Source of the DNA: JABJMC01 sp964459205
GTDB taxonomy: Bacteria > Patescibacteriota > Gracilibacteria > UBA1369 > UBA12473
Reading direction: 5' to 3'
Assembly: GCA_964459205.1 (NCBI GenBank)
Contig: CAYWKJ010000024.1
Location: 1 to 18,380, forward strand
Length of the DNA: 18,380 bases
Shown here: in pieces, positions 1 through 7,537 of the stretch
How the letters are laid out: every line of letters begins with the position of its first letter
How positions within the stretch are numbered: position 1 is the stretch's first letter
Notes under the pieces: model-generated
Databases searched by the model: none
What the model was told of the DNA's origin: nothing
Seen by the model: the letters and a program-made list of their open reading frames with translations, nothing else
Translations under genes and position numbers: made by a program

Positions 1-40
1 CTCCGGCACCTTTAGACCCTGCGTTACCCCAAGCCCTTAC

Positions 41-83
41 GAGCCTGTCGCTTCTAGCGACAGGCTCTTTCTTTATGTTTTTT
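41..83 (+). terminator. Strong intrinsic terminator of an upstream unit
   Basis: Perfect 11-bp stem (GAGCCTGTCGC at 41-51 and GCGACAGGCTC at 57-67) with a 5-nt loop TTCTA, followed by a T-rich tail to position 83. This is a textbook rho-independent terminator for a gene or RNA lying left of the window. Positions 1-40 show no recognisable coding or RNA signature and are probably the 3' flank of that upstream unit. Confidence 0.9.
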
Positions 84-107
84 GTAATAAAATGCCCAAA
101 ATTGTGT

Positions 108-131
108 TTTTCTTATTGATTATTAAGAAAA
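108..131. repeat. A/T-rich inverted repeat upstream of the surface-protein promoter
   Basis: Perfect 8-bp arms TTTTCTTA (108-115) and TAAGAAAA (124-131) flank an 8-bp spacer. It sits about 45 bp upstream of the -35 box of the beta-helix gene. It could be an operator or a weak structure; A/T-rich arms like these also arise by chance. Confidence 0.3.
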
Positions 132-176
132 TAGTTTGATTTTTAAGGAGGCGATGTTTTAATCAATGAATACGTA

Positions 177-206
177 TTGACACGCATCCTAAAAATAGTA
201 TATTAT
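177..206 (+). promoter_or_regulatory. Sigma-70-like promoter for the beta-helix protein gene
   Basis: A consensus -35 box TTGACA (177-182) is followed by TATATT at 199-204 (16-bp spacer) or TATTAT at 201-206 (18-bp spacer). Transcription would start near 211, giving a leader of about 60 nt before the ATG at 271. A small GGCT/AGCC hairpin at 232-243 lies in that leader. No Shine-Dalgarno sequence sits at normal spacing. Confidence 0.6.
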
Positions 207-270
207 TATGTACTAAATCAAAATTTTCTAGGGCTGGGGAGCCAATTTACATTTAACACTTCCTTTTACT

Positions 271-3200
271 ATGAAGTCCCCTATTATCGTCCCCCCTCTA
301 GCTAATTGGAGCGTATTTCGCTCTTTTATTTTGTCTACTTTTACAGGCGCTCTTTTGTTAGTGTCACTGTTTTCTTTTGTTTCCACAGCGGACGCTTCTT
401 ATAGTGATCGTGGTTGTGATGAAGAAGATGGCTGCGCCACTATTTACGTTGATGTTGTAAATGGTAAAGATAAAAACAGGCGTGATGGTAGTAGCTCTGA
501 TCCTTATCAGTCTATTCAATTTGCAATAGACCAATTTTACGCCATTGATGTCCCAGATATGTATGGACATGACGTGCGGATTGTTTATACCGGTGACAAA
601 ACTGTAAATGAAATGTTTGACACCATCATTAGCTCCAAAAATCCAGGGACTTTTATAATTGATGGTCAAGGCTCATACACTGGCGGACTTCATCTAAATA
701 ATGCTGACAATGTTGTGATTGAAGATTTGAATTTTGGGGCATCTTCAAGCTACCCTGGTTTTATTAATTTTTTGAGTGGGACTTCTTACAACATTACTAT
801 TCAAGATTGTGGATTCTATCATGACTCCTTTATTTATCTAGCTGGGTCTGGTTATGCTGGGTATTCTGACAAAACTAATATTAATATTAAGGATAATACG
901 TTTACAGGTGATTCACGTATTTTTCTAACTTCTAATGCTGGAAAAGTAACGATTGAAAATAATACTTTTAGCATGGATCCGGCAGACTATTTTATCGAGG
1001 TCCAAAGCGCCACTGGATCCTCGAGCGGGTCGGTGGGTAATGGTATTAATATCCGCAATAATAGCGGCGCCGGAGGTCTTGTTTACGCTAATAATTCTGA
1101 GCTCGGTGAAGTGACTGGAAATTCATATAAAACAAAATCCCATGCCCATAACTTTGCCTATTTCACAGATACAAATGTTGTAAGTTTTTCGGAAAATTTA
1201 ATGTATGTGACAGTGACTGGCCTGATGTCCGAAGGCTCTACTGCTTACACGATTGACTATATTAGAGACAATTCTATTAACATGCATCTTGGCAGCCTTA
1301 TGACTCCTCAATATGGCCTTGTTATTTCTAATGCGGATGTTGATACAATATCTGGCAATACTATTGATACTTGGCATGTTACTAATCCTGCGGGAGGCAT
1401 GTATTTGTATGGGGTCATAGTAGATAGTATTACTAATAATAACTTTATTGAGGTAAAGGGGCATTCGATTCTAGCGACCAAAACCTATATTGATGAAATT
1501 ACTGGGAATTATATGAAGCCAAGTGTTAGCACTTTAGCAGTTGGAGAAGGTATTGTTTTTTGGTTTGATGAGGGCTCTACGGCCAATATTATTTCGGATA
1601 ATGATTTTGACCTTAATCAAAATAAGCATACTGCTATTTATTTTTCAGATTCCTCGTCCTTTGATGAGATTACAAAAAACGATTTCCATTTAGCTTACCA
1701 CGGTATTATTTTTGAAGATAATTACGGAGATTTTGAGAATTACTACGCTGGAGAATCCCCAATGGAAGCACCCCTGCCAGACACTGGTTCGCCATCAGGC
1801 AATCTAATTAGCGAAAATGATTTTCAATATTTAGAAGGTGTAGCCATTGGTTTATCTGACGTTATTGTTACTGAAATTAGCAATAATAATTTTGAGCAGG
1901 CCATGGGAGTTTATGCTTATATTTCAGTAATTGATTCTATTTCAAATAACACCTATTTTAATCTTGGAACTACTAGGGCGACGGGCCAAGATGATTTTAA
2001 ACTATCTTTAACTAACCTAACTAGCTTTAGTGATAATAATTTTACCGAAGCTGGTGATGGCGGTTATATGCTGGCCATTGAAAATGGAAGCAACGTAGAA
2101 ATAATTGAAAAAAACCACTTTGAAAATGAGACTCAAACACGTACTGACACCTCGGGTGTTTTAGTTGAGAATAGTGCGATTGGGGTTATTCAGGATAATG
2201 AATTTATTGAAACTAAAACTGGAGTTTCCGTAGAAGACTCTAGTACAGTCTCTGGAATGGGAAACAACCTATTTGGAGCATCACTTACTGGTATTTATAT
2301 TGATTCATCAAAAGTTGACACTATTTTTAATTCTATTTTTAGGACTTATGAAACACAGGCAGCCTCAGGAGCTTGTGGAGCGATTATCCGCAACTTTCAC
2401 TATGGGATTCATATAGATTCAAATGTAGAAAGTTCTAGTATTGCAAATAATACTTTTTTTAATGATAAGAGTTACATGGGCATGATTTACGTGGAAAACA
2501 GCTTAGCCACTGGATCTTCACTCAAAATTGTTAATAATGTTTTTGATGTAGCAAATGCTTCAACTTCTTCTGAATACTGGGCAATTGCAATTAATGATCC
2601 AACTAATATCTCGTACTTGGATTACAATCTTTATAACAATATGGATAGTACGATTCTTGAGTTGCCTTCTCTTTCTTCTTCTAGCTTTGAAGAAGTTCAA
2701 GCTGCCTATGGGCATGATTTAAGTAGTTATTCTTTTTCCCATGATGGGGGTGTTGTTGATGTAGAGGAAATTGATTTGCCTTTGTTAATTGATACTGGTG
2801 CCGCAGCTATTGATGCGGCTAATGCTAGCTATGGTAAAACTTATGATTTCAATAATAACCCTCGGTCCGTATGTATGGGGTCAGACATGGGAGCTAATGA
2901 AAATCAATATGATTATGATGGCGATGGCGATGGTTTATGCGCTGAAGACTCAAGTTCTGCAGATTCTGAAGTTGGTGGTGGCCGAGATGATTCTACTGAT
3001 TCAGATGCTGATGATCTTGATGATTATGATGAGGTAAAAACTCATACAACTGACCCAGGGGATAAAGATACTGACTCGGATGACTTAGAAGACGGGGAAG
3101 AAGTTAATGATTATTCCACTAATCCACTACTTGATGATACGGACGGCGATGGTGTTACTGATGGAGATGAAGTTCGTGCTGGATCAGATCCCCTAATAAA

Positions 3201-4569
3201 TGACGTAGGTGACACAGACGGGGATGGCGTAGTTGATTACGAAGATTACTGCCCGTCTGAAGATGCGACTGGTTATGATGCTGATTTAGACGGTTGTATT
3301 GATGATACGGACGGCGATGGTGTTTATGATGACGTGGATGCCTGTGCCGATACCACTGATTATTCCACCGTGGATGAAGATGGCTGCTCAGAATCTCAAA
3401 TAGACAGTGACGGCGACACAATTACTGATGATGTGGATGTTTGTCCGTTGGAAGATGCGACTGGTTATGATGCTGATTTAGACGGTTGTATTGATGATTC
3501 AGACGGCGATGGCGTTTATGATGACGTGGATGCCTGCCCATCTGAAGATGCTACCGACTATGATACTGACAGTGACGGTTGTATCGATGATACGGACGGT
3601 GACGGAGTTTACGATGATATTGACGCCTGTTCTAGCACTACTGATTACTCAACAGTCGATGCAGATGGTTGCTCTGATGAACAACGTGATTCAGATGGAG
3701 ATACTATTACTGATGATGTGGACGCTTGCCCATCTGAAGATGCGACTGGCTATGATGCTGATTTAGACGGTTGTATTGATGATTTTGATGGTGACGGATT
3801 GTATGCTGATGAAGAAGACACTTATGGTTCTAGTGACTCGGATACTGATTCTGATGATGATGGCTTAGATGATTATGAGGAAGTTCATACTTATGGGACT
3901 GATCCAATGGATGATGATACTGATAATGATGACATGGACGATGAATGGGAGGTTGAATATGGTTTTGACCCAGTGGCCACGGATGAATCTGGCGATGATG
4001 AAGATGGTGATGGGCTAACGAATTTAGAGGAATATGAGTTAATGTATGATCCAACTTTAGAAGCTTTGATTTTGCATGATGCTGATGATGTAACAAGCTG
4101 TGCCCCCTACCGAGATGGTACAAATATTGCTACTGACACCTCTACTTTTGTTGAAGGAGCAGGTTCAGTTTCTTTTGATGTTGATGTGAGTCGAAGTTCC
4201 AATGATTCGGGGTTAGTTGATTGCTCTTATGATTCAATTTTAGATTTTAGTGATTATGTTGCCTATGGTGGGACAGCTAAGTTTTGGGTTTACATTCCAG
4301 ATGCTACTAATTTTACAGAAATTACTTTAATGCTAGCTAGTGGGTCATCAGGATATTCTAATCGGTATGAGGGTATAATGACCGCACCAATTAATAATGG
4401 TGGTGTTTTTCAAGATGGTTGGAACTTAATGGAGGCAGATTTTTCAACTTTTAGCTCTGTAGGATCGCCTGATGCCACTGATATGCAAAGGTTTGGTATT
4501 ATTTTTTCTTATGACGCAGCTTATACTGATCAGACAGGGTTTAGATTTGATGCTCTAGTGATTGAATAG
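271..4569 (+). CDS. Secreted giant beta-helix protein with thrombospondin type 3 calcium-binding repeats
   Basis: A 1432-residue secreted protein. Residues 1-42 form a signal peptide: hydrophobic core around 19-38 and an ADA|S cleavage site. Residue 50 onward (YVDVVNGKDKN...YQSIQFAID) opens a right-handed parallel beta-helix of the pectate-lyase/DUF1565 type, with asparagine-ladder turns (NNTF, DNTFTG, NNNF) to about residue 790. Residues about 835-878 (DTGAAAIDAA, YDFNNNPR, DMGANE) resemble the 'choice-of-anchor Q' segment that closes such helices. Residues about 880-1255 are acidic DxDxDG thrombospondin type 3 repeats, which bind calcium in this family, with two cysteines per unit in the central part. 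Residues about 1263-1432 form a globular C-terminal domain that looks like a beta-sandwich, possibly carbohydrate-binding (inferred). I see no LPxTG, SLH or transmembrane anchor, so surface retention is unexplained. A role as adhesin or glycan-processing enzyme is inference; catalytic residues cannot be assigned. It has its own promoter and terminator. Confidence 0.9.
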   Translation: MKSPIIVPPLANWSVFRSFILSTFTGALLLVSLFSFVSTADASYSDRGCDEEDGCATIYVDVVNGKDKNRRDGSSSDPYQSIQFAIDQFYAIDVPDMYGHDVRIVYTGDKTVNEMFDTIISSKNPGTFIIDGQGSYTGGLHLNNADNVVIEDLNFGASSSYPGFINFLSGTSYNITIQDCGFYHDSFIYLAGSGYAGYSDKTNINIKDNTFTGDSRIFLTSNAGKVTIENNTFSMDPADYFIEVQSATGSSSGSVGNGINIRNNSGAGGLVYANNSELGEVTGNSYKTKSHAHNFAYFTDTNVVSFSENLMYVTVTGLMSEGSTAYTIDYIRDNSINMHLGSLMTPQYGLVISNADVDTISGNTIDTWHVTNPAGGMYLYGVIVDSITNNNFIEVKGHSILATKTYIDEITGNYMKPSVSTLAVGEGIVFWFDEGSTANIISDNDFDLNQNKHTAIYFSDSSSFDEITKNDFHLAYHGIIFEDNYGDFENYYAGESPMEAPLPDTGSPSGNLISENDFQYLEGVAIGLSDVIVTEISNNNFEQAMGVYAYISVIDSISNNTYFNLGTTRATGQDDFKLSLTNLTSFSDNNFTEAGDGGYMLAIENGSNVEIIEKNHFENETQTRTDTSGVLVENSAIGVIQDNEFIETKTGVSVEDSSTVSGMGNNLFGASLTGIYIDSSKVDTIFNSIFRTYETQAASGACGAIIRNFHYGIHIDSNVESSSIANNTFFNDKSYMGMIYVENSLATGSSLKIVNNVFDVANASTSSEYWAIAINDPTNISYLDYNLYNNMDSTILELPSLSSSSFEEVQAAYGHDLSSYSFSHDGGVVDVEEIDLPLLIDTGAAAIDAANASYGKTYDFNNNPRSVCMGSDMGANENQYDYDGDGDGLCAEDSSSADSEVGGGRDDSTDSDADDLDDYDEVKTHTTDPGDKDTDSDDLEDGEEVNDYSTNPLLDDTDGDGVTDGDEVRAGSDPLINDVGDTDGDGVVDYEDYCPSEDATGYDADLDGCIDDTDGDGVYDDVDACADTTDYSTVDEDGCSESQIDSDGDTITDDVDVCPLEDATGYDADLDGCIDDSDGDGVYDDVDACPSEDATDYDTDSDGCIDDTDGDGVYDDIDACSSTTDYSTVDADGCSDEQRDSDGDTITDDVDACPSEDATGYDADLDGCIDDFDGDGLYADEEDTYGSSDSDTDSDDDGLDDYEEVHTYGTDPMDDDTDNDDMDDEWEVEYGFDPVATDESGDDEDGDGLTNLEEYELMYDPTLEALILHDADDVTSCAPYRDGTNIATDTSTFVEGAGSVSFDVDVSRSSNDSGLVDCSYDSILDFSDYVAYGGTAKFWVYIPDATNFTEITLMLASGSSGYSNRYEGIMTAPINNGGVFQDGWNLMEADFSTFSSVGSPDATDMQRFGIIFSYDAAYTDQTGFRFDALVIE
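3211..3780 (+). repeat. Two tandem 285-bp higher-order repeats in the thrombospondin type 3 region
   Basis: Six cysteine-paired units of about 95 bp (31-32 residues) form two abutting three-unit blocks, 3211-3495 and 3496-3780. The offset is exactly 285 bp at three landmarks: 3259/3544 (EDAT), 3352/3637 (TTDYSTVD) and 3451/3736 (EDATGYDADLDG). Units 1, 3, 4 and 6 share the motif CPxEDAT-DYD/GYD...DGCIDD. Units 2 and 5 share TTDYSTVDxDGCS. Copies are similar but not identical at the DNA level. The block duplicates residues 981-1075 as 1076-1170. Confidence 0.9.
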
Positions 4570-4593
4570 GACGAATTATTGAATAAATTGAAG

Positions 4594-4628
4594 AGGGTGG
4601 GTGCAAGCAGCATCCGCCCTTTCTTTTT
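4594..4628 (+). terminator. Intrinsic terminator of the beta-helix gene
   Basis: AGGGTGGGTGC (4594-4604) pairs with GCATCCGCCCT (4610-4620) through an AAGCA loop, with two G-T wobbles, and is followed by TTCTTTTT. It lies 25 bp after the stop codon and separates this gene from pilB. Confidence 0.85.
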
Positions 4629-4639
4629 GTGCACTTTTC

Positions 4640-4648
4640 TGGTATAAT
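4640..4648 (+). promoter_or_regulatory. Extended -10 promoter for pilB
   Basis: TGG followed by a perfect TATAAT (4643-4648) makes an extended -10 element. No good -35 box lies 16-18 bp upstream, which is tolerated at extended -10 promoters. The predicted start near 4655 leaves a leader of about 14 nt before the ATG at 4669, which favours that ATG over the in-frame TTG at 4660. Confidence 0.6.
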
Positions 4649-4668
4649 AATTTGATTAATTGAACCTT

Positions 4669-6441
4669 ATGACTGATCCCCAACAACCCCAAGGTGGAAC
4701 TGCGGGAAATGCGCAACCAGCAGGTCAGCAGCCTGCGACGCCCGCTCCTGCGACGCCCGCTCCTGCGACGCCCGCTCCTGCAGCGGCTCCCGCTGGAGCG
4801 CCAGATGCTATGCCTGAGGCTCTGCAAAAAATAAATCGCGACTTAAAAGAAAAAGCCGTGATGGAACAAGCTGCGCGTTTAGGATTTAGCTATATTGACC
4901 TAGAAAAAGCCCCACTTAATCCAGATTTAGCCAGTTTACTGCCAAAAGAAAAAGCTTTAGCAGGATTGGTGATACCGTTTTTCCAGGTTGGGAAAAAACT
5001 TCGAGTGGCAATTTTTGATCAAGAAAAAGAAGAAACAAAGCATGTGCTGGATGAATTACAGGCTGAAGATTATCTTTTGAACATTAATTTGGCTTCTGAT
5101 GATGGTATAAAAAATGCCATTGAGCGCTTATATACAGAATCTGATAAACAAGCGGCGCCAGAAATTGTAACCCAGGTTAAAGAAGAAGATCTGGAAGGAT
5201 TTGAAAAAGAAATTGAAAATCTCGGGCAATTAACAGAAAAATTAAAAAGCATTACATCAGAAGAGGCACTCAACCTGATAAATGTTGGAGCCATTAAAAC
5301 AGGGGCCTCAGATATCCATTTTCAACCAGAAGAGACTAAAGTTCTGGTTCGATTTAGAATTGATGGGGTTTTGCAGACTATTTTTGAAATGGATTTGAAA
5401 ATTTATGCAAACCTGGCAAACCAGCTTAAATTTAAAGCTGGCATGAAGCTAAATATTAATAATATTCCTCAAGATGGGCGATATTATTTTGTGATTAATG
5501 ATCGAAAGATTGATGTTCGTGTTTCTGCCCTGCCGACTGAGTATGGCGAAACCTTTGTGTGTCGATTATTGGATAGTGGGAAAGGATTTTTACCATTTGA
5601 AGAATGTGGATTTATTGGTCGTAATTTAGAAATTGCTAATAAAGCGATGGAGATTTCACACGGGATGATTTTGGTTACTGGACCGACTGGTTCAGGTAAA
5701 ACTACAACTCTTTATTCAATGCTTAATCAATTGAATAAACCTGATGTGAAAATTATTACATTGGAAGATCCGATTGAATATCATTTGGAAGGAATCTCGC
5801 AAAGTCAGATTAATGTGAAGCGTGAATACACTTTTGGCAGCGGATTGCGGGCTATTTTGCGTCAAGATCCGGATGTGGTGATGGTTGGTGAAATTCGTGA
5901 TCATGAAACTGCGGAAACAGCGGCGCAAGCGGCTTTAACGGGGCATGTTTTGCTTTCTACATTGCATACAAATAGTGCAATTGAGACTATTCCAAGACTT
6001 ATTAATGTTGGTTTGGCTCCGTTTATGGTGGCACCAGCTTTGCATATGGTCGTTGCCCAACGATTGGTTCGCAAATTATGCACTAACTGCCGCAAAAAAA
6101 CACCGATTTCCGAAACTGAGAAAAAAGAATTAGAGGAAGTTTGCGCAACAGTAGGCAAATTGAATCCAAATACTGTTTGCCAAGTGCCGGCTGAATTATG
6201 GCATCCAGGAGAATGTGACCAATGTAGTCATACAGGGTATGCCGGGCAAATTGGAATTCATGAAATTTTGGTTGTTGATGATGAAATTCGCCAATTAATT
6301 TTGAAAGAGGCACCAAGTAATGAAATTATGGTGAAAGCACGTGAACAAGGCATGTTAACTCTACGTGAAGATGGAGTTTTAAAAGTGATACAAGAATTAA
6401 CAACGCTGGAAGAAGTGCAGAGAGTAACTCAAGTTCTGTAA
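4669..6441 (+). CDS. pilB: Type IV pilus assembly ATPase, PilB/GspE family
   Basis: A 590-residue cytoplasmic secretion ATPase that drives pilin polymerisation in type IV pilus or type II secretion systems. After a Pro/Ala/Gln-rich leader (about 1-45) comes a MshEN/T2SSE-type N-terminal domain (about 50-145). The ATPase core follows: Walker A GPTGSGKT at 338-345, an Asp box LEDPIEY, Walker B QDPDVVMVGEIRD, and a His box LTGHVLLSTLHTN. The zinc-binding tetracysteine is C471-x2-C474 and C516-x2-C519, typical of PilB/GspE and absent from the retraction ATPase PilT. The ATG at 4669 fits the promoter better than the TTG nine bases upstream. No other pilus genes are in the window. Its stop overlaps the convergent dprA by 13 bp; with DprA next door a DNA-uptake role is plausible but inferred. 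Confidence 0.95.
   Translation: MTDPQQPQGGTAGNAQPAGQQPATPAPATPAPATPAPAAAPAGAPDAMPEALQKINRDLKEKAVMEQAARLGFSYIDLEKAPLNPDLASLLPKEKALAGLVIPFFQVGKKLRVAIFDQEKEETKHVLDELQAEDYLLNINLASDDGIKNAIERLYTESDKQAAPEIVTQVKEEDLEGFEKEIENLGQLTEKLKSITSEEALNLINVGAIKTGASDIHFQPEETKVLVRFRIDGVLQTIFEMDLKIYANLANQLKFKAGMKLNINNIPQDGRYYFVINDRKIDVRVSALPTEYGETFVCRLLDSGKGFLPFEECGFIGRNLEIANKAMEISHGMILVTGPTGSGKTTTLYSMLNQLNKPDVKIITLEDPIEYHLEGISQSQINVKREYTFGSGLRAILRQDPDVVMVGEIRDHETAETAAQAALTGHVLLSTLHTNSAIETIPRLINVGLAPFMVAPALHMVVAQRLVRKLCTNCRKKTPISETEKKELEEVCATVGKLNPNTVCQVPAELWHPGECDQCSHTGYAGQIGIHEILVVDDEIRQLILKEAPSNEIMVKAREQGMLTLREDGVLKVIQELTTLEEVQRVTQVL
4735..4779 (+). repeat. Three perfect 15-bp tandem repeats in pilB
   Basis: The 15-bp unit GCGACGCCCGCTCCT occurs three times without mismatch and encodes Ala-Thr-Pro-Ala-Pro three times (residues 23-37 of PilB). 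The unit is in frame, so copy changes would only alter linker length. It is GC-rich against an AT-rich background. Confidence 0.95.
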
Positions 6442-7322
6442 GTAAATTGACCAAGACCTACGCGCTCCACGTAGCCTTTTAGTTCTAAATAAGAAATAGC
6501 TACGCTGACTTCGATTACCGAAAGATTAGTTTTTTTAAGGACATCGTCCGGATGAAAAACTGTATTTTTGCAGGTGCGGAGAAGATCGAAAACCTGCTGT
6601 TGAGCCTTGGTTTCGAGCTGTGGAATTTTGTTTTTTTTGAGGGTTGGTTTTAAAAGAAGCTCCGGTTGTTCGCGAAGATACGCAATAATGTCCTCGGGAT
6701 TGCGAACAAGGCGCGCAATTTCGCTGGCAATAAGATTGTTATTGCCGCGCATGGTTTCTTGATGAAGGGCTCCAGGAATAGCGAAAACCTCGCGATTTTG
6801 CTCAAAAGCGCGTTTAGCAGTGATAAGGGCACCTGATTTAGTGGGCGCCTCAATAACCAATGTACCCACGGAAAGCCCGCTGATAATACGATTACGGGCT
6901 GGATAATGATGCGCTTGAGCAGGCATCCCTGGTGCGTATTCACTTAAAATTAGCCCCTTTTTTGCCAAAATTTCGTGTGCAATGCCTTCGTTGCCAGCGG
7001 GGCGAACATCATCGATTCCACTCCCTAAAACAGCGATTGTTTGGCCGCCATTATCTAAAGTAGCCTGATGAGCTTCTGCATCTATTCCAAAAGCCAGGCC
7101 ACTAACAATTGTTAAGCCGTAACTTAATAAACCTTTTGTGAAAGTGCGTGTGTTAAGCTCTCCATAAACACTGTAAGATCTGGTTCCTACAATTGCGAAA
7201 CAGTTGCTATTTAAAAGTGAAATATTCCCCCGGGCGTACAATTTTTGAGGAGGACGAGGGATTTCGCGGAGTAGTTTTGGGTATTTGCGTGAATTTTGAG
7301 AGATAGTGATAATGTCGCTCAT
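6429..7322 (-). CDS. dprA: DNA processing protein DprA/Smf
   Basis: A 297-residue Rossmann-fold protein that binds incoming single-stranded DNA and loads RecA during natural transformation. The family core is clear: residues 43-47 AIVGT, 73-82 VSGLAFGIDA, 99-111 GSGIDDVRPAGN, 140-151 YPARNRIISGLS, 161-169 KSGALITA, and the family-typical segment AIPGALHQETMRGNN (about 181-195). Residues about 240-296 look like the C-terminal winged-helix domain. It is shorter than many DprA proteins because it starts almost directly at the Rossmann region and lacks most of the N-terminal SAM-like domain. It ends in TGA, showing that TGA is a stop here. Its last 13 bp overlap the end of pilB on the other strand. 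No clear promoter or Shine-Dalgarno sequence precedes it. Confidence 0.95.
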   Translation of the reverse strand: MSDIITISQNSRKYPKLLREIPRPPQKLYARGNISLLNSNCFAIVGTRSYSVYGELNTRTFTKGLLSYGLTIVSGLAFGIDAEAHQATLDNGGQTIAVLGSGIDDVRPAGNEGIAHEILAKKGLILSEYAPGMPAQAHHYPARNRIISGLSVGTLVIEAPTKSGALITAKRAFEQNREVFAIPGALHQETMRGNNNLIASEIARLVRNPEDIIAYLREQPELLLKPTLKKNKIPQLETKAQQQVFDLLRTCKNTVFHPDDVLKKTNLSVIEVSVAISYLELKGYVERVGLGQFTYRT

Positions 7323-7418
7323 GCGATGACCCTAACAAACTCACGTGAACTAGTTTTAACAAAAAGATGAACAAAAAATGAACGTAAAAAGGAGAGGTTA
7401 GGGGTACCCTTCCCGCGC

Positions 7419-7439
7419 ATGTACCAAACGTTTGACATG
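7419..7439. promoter_or_regulatory. Palindromic site in the purM-dprA gap (candidate operator or RNA structure)
   Basis: The 215-bp gap 7323-7537 contains a perfect 10-bp palindrome CAAACGTTTG (about 7425-7434), flanked by CATGT on the left and ACATG on the right. Outside these lie GCGC on both sides and AGGTT/AACCT, which could nest into a longer imperfect stem. It lies about 100 bp upstream of dprA. No tRNA or other known RNA is recognisable in the gap. The function is unknown; an operator or a small structured leader are both possible. Confidence 0.35.
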
Positions 7440-7537
7440 TTACTCTCGCGCAACCTGAAAAAGTGGTATTCCTGTCAAGCTATTGTACATGACTAAAAAC
7501 AGACTACCTATGAGGTCAAAGTTTTGCACAATTACGG

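Noticed and set aside
145..160. AAGGAGG followed by ATG as the start of a small gene
   Set aside because: The frame is ATG TTT TAA, two codons, and the spacing is too short.
229..245. Riboswitch-like GGCT-GGGG-AGCC motif in the leader of the beta-helix gene
   Set aside because: It faintly recalls conserved pieces of known riboswitches, but the leader is only about 60 nt and no other conserved elements are present.
2789..3421. Met/Ile-rich (+) and His/Arg-rich (-) open frames within the repeat region
   Set aside because: They are frame shadows of the GAT/GAC-rich calcium-binding repeats; the composition is a by-product of those codons.
4576..4827. Arg/Ser-rich minus-strand open frame over the start of pilB
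   Set aside because: Its repeats mirror the 15-bp tandem repeat of pilB, and it crosses the terminator and promoter.
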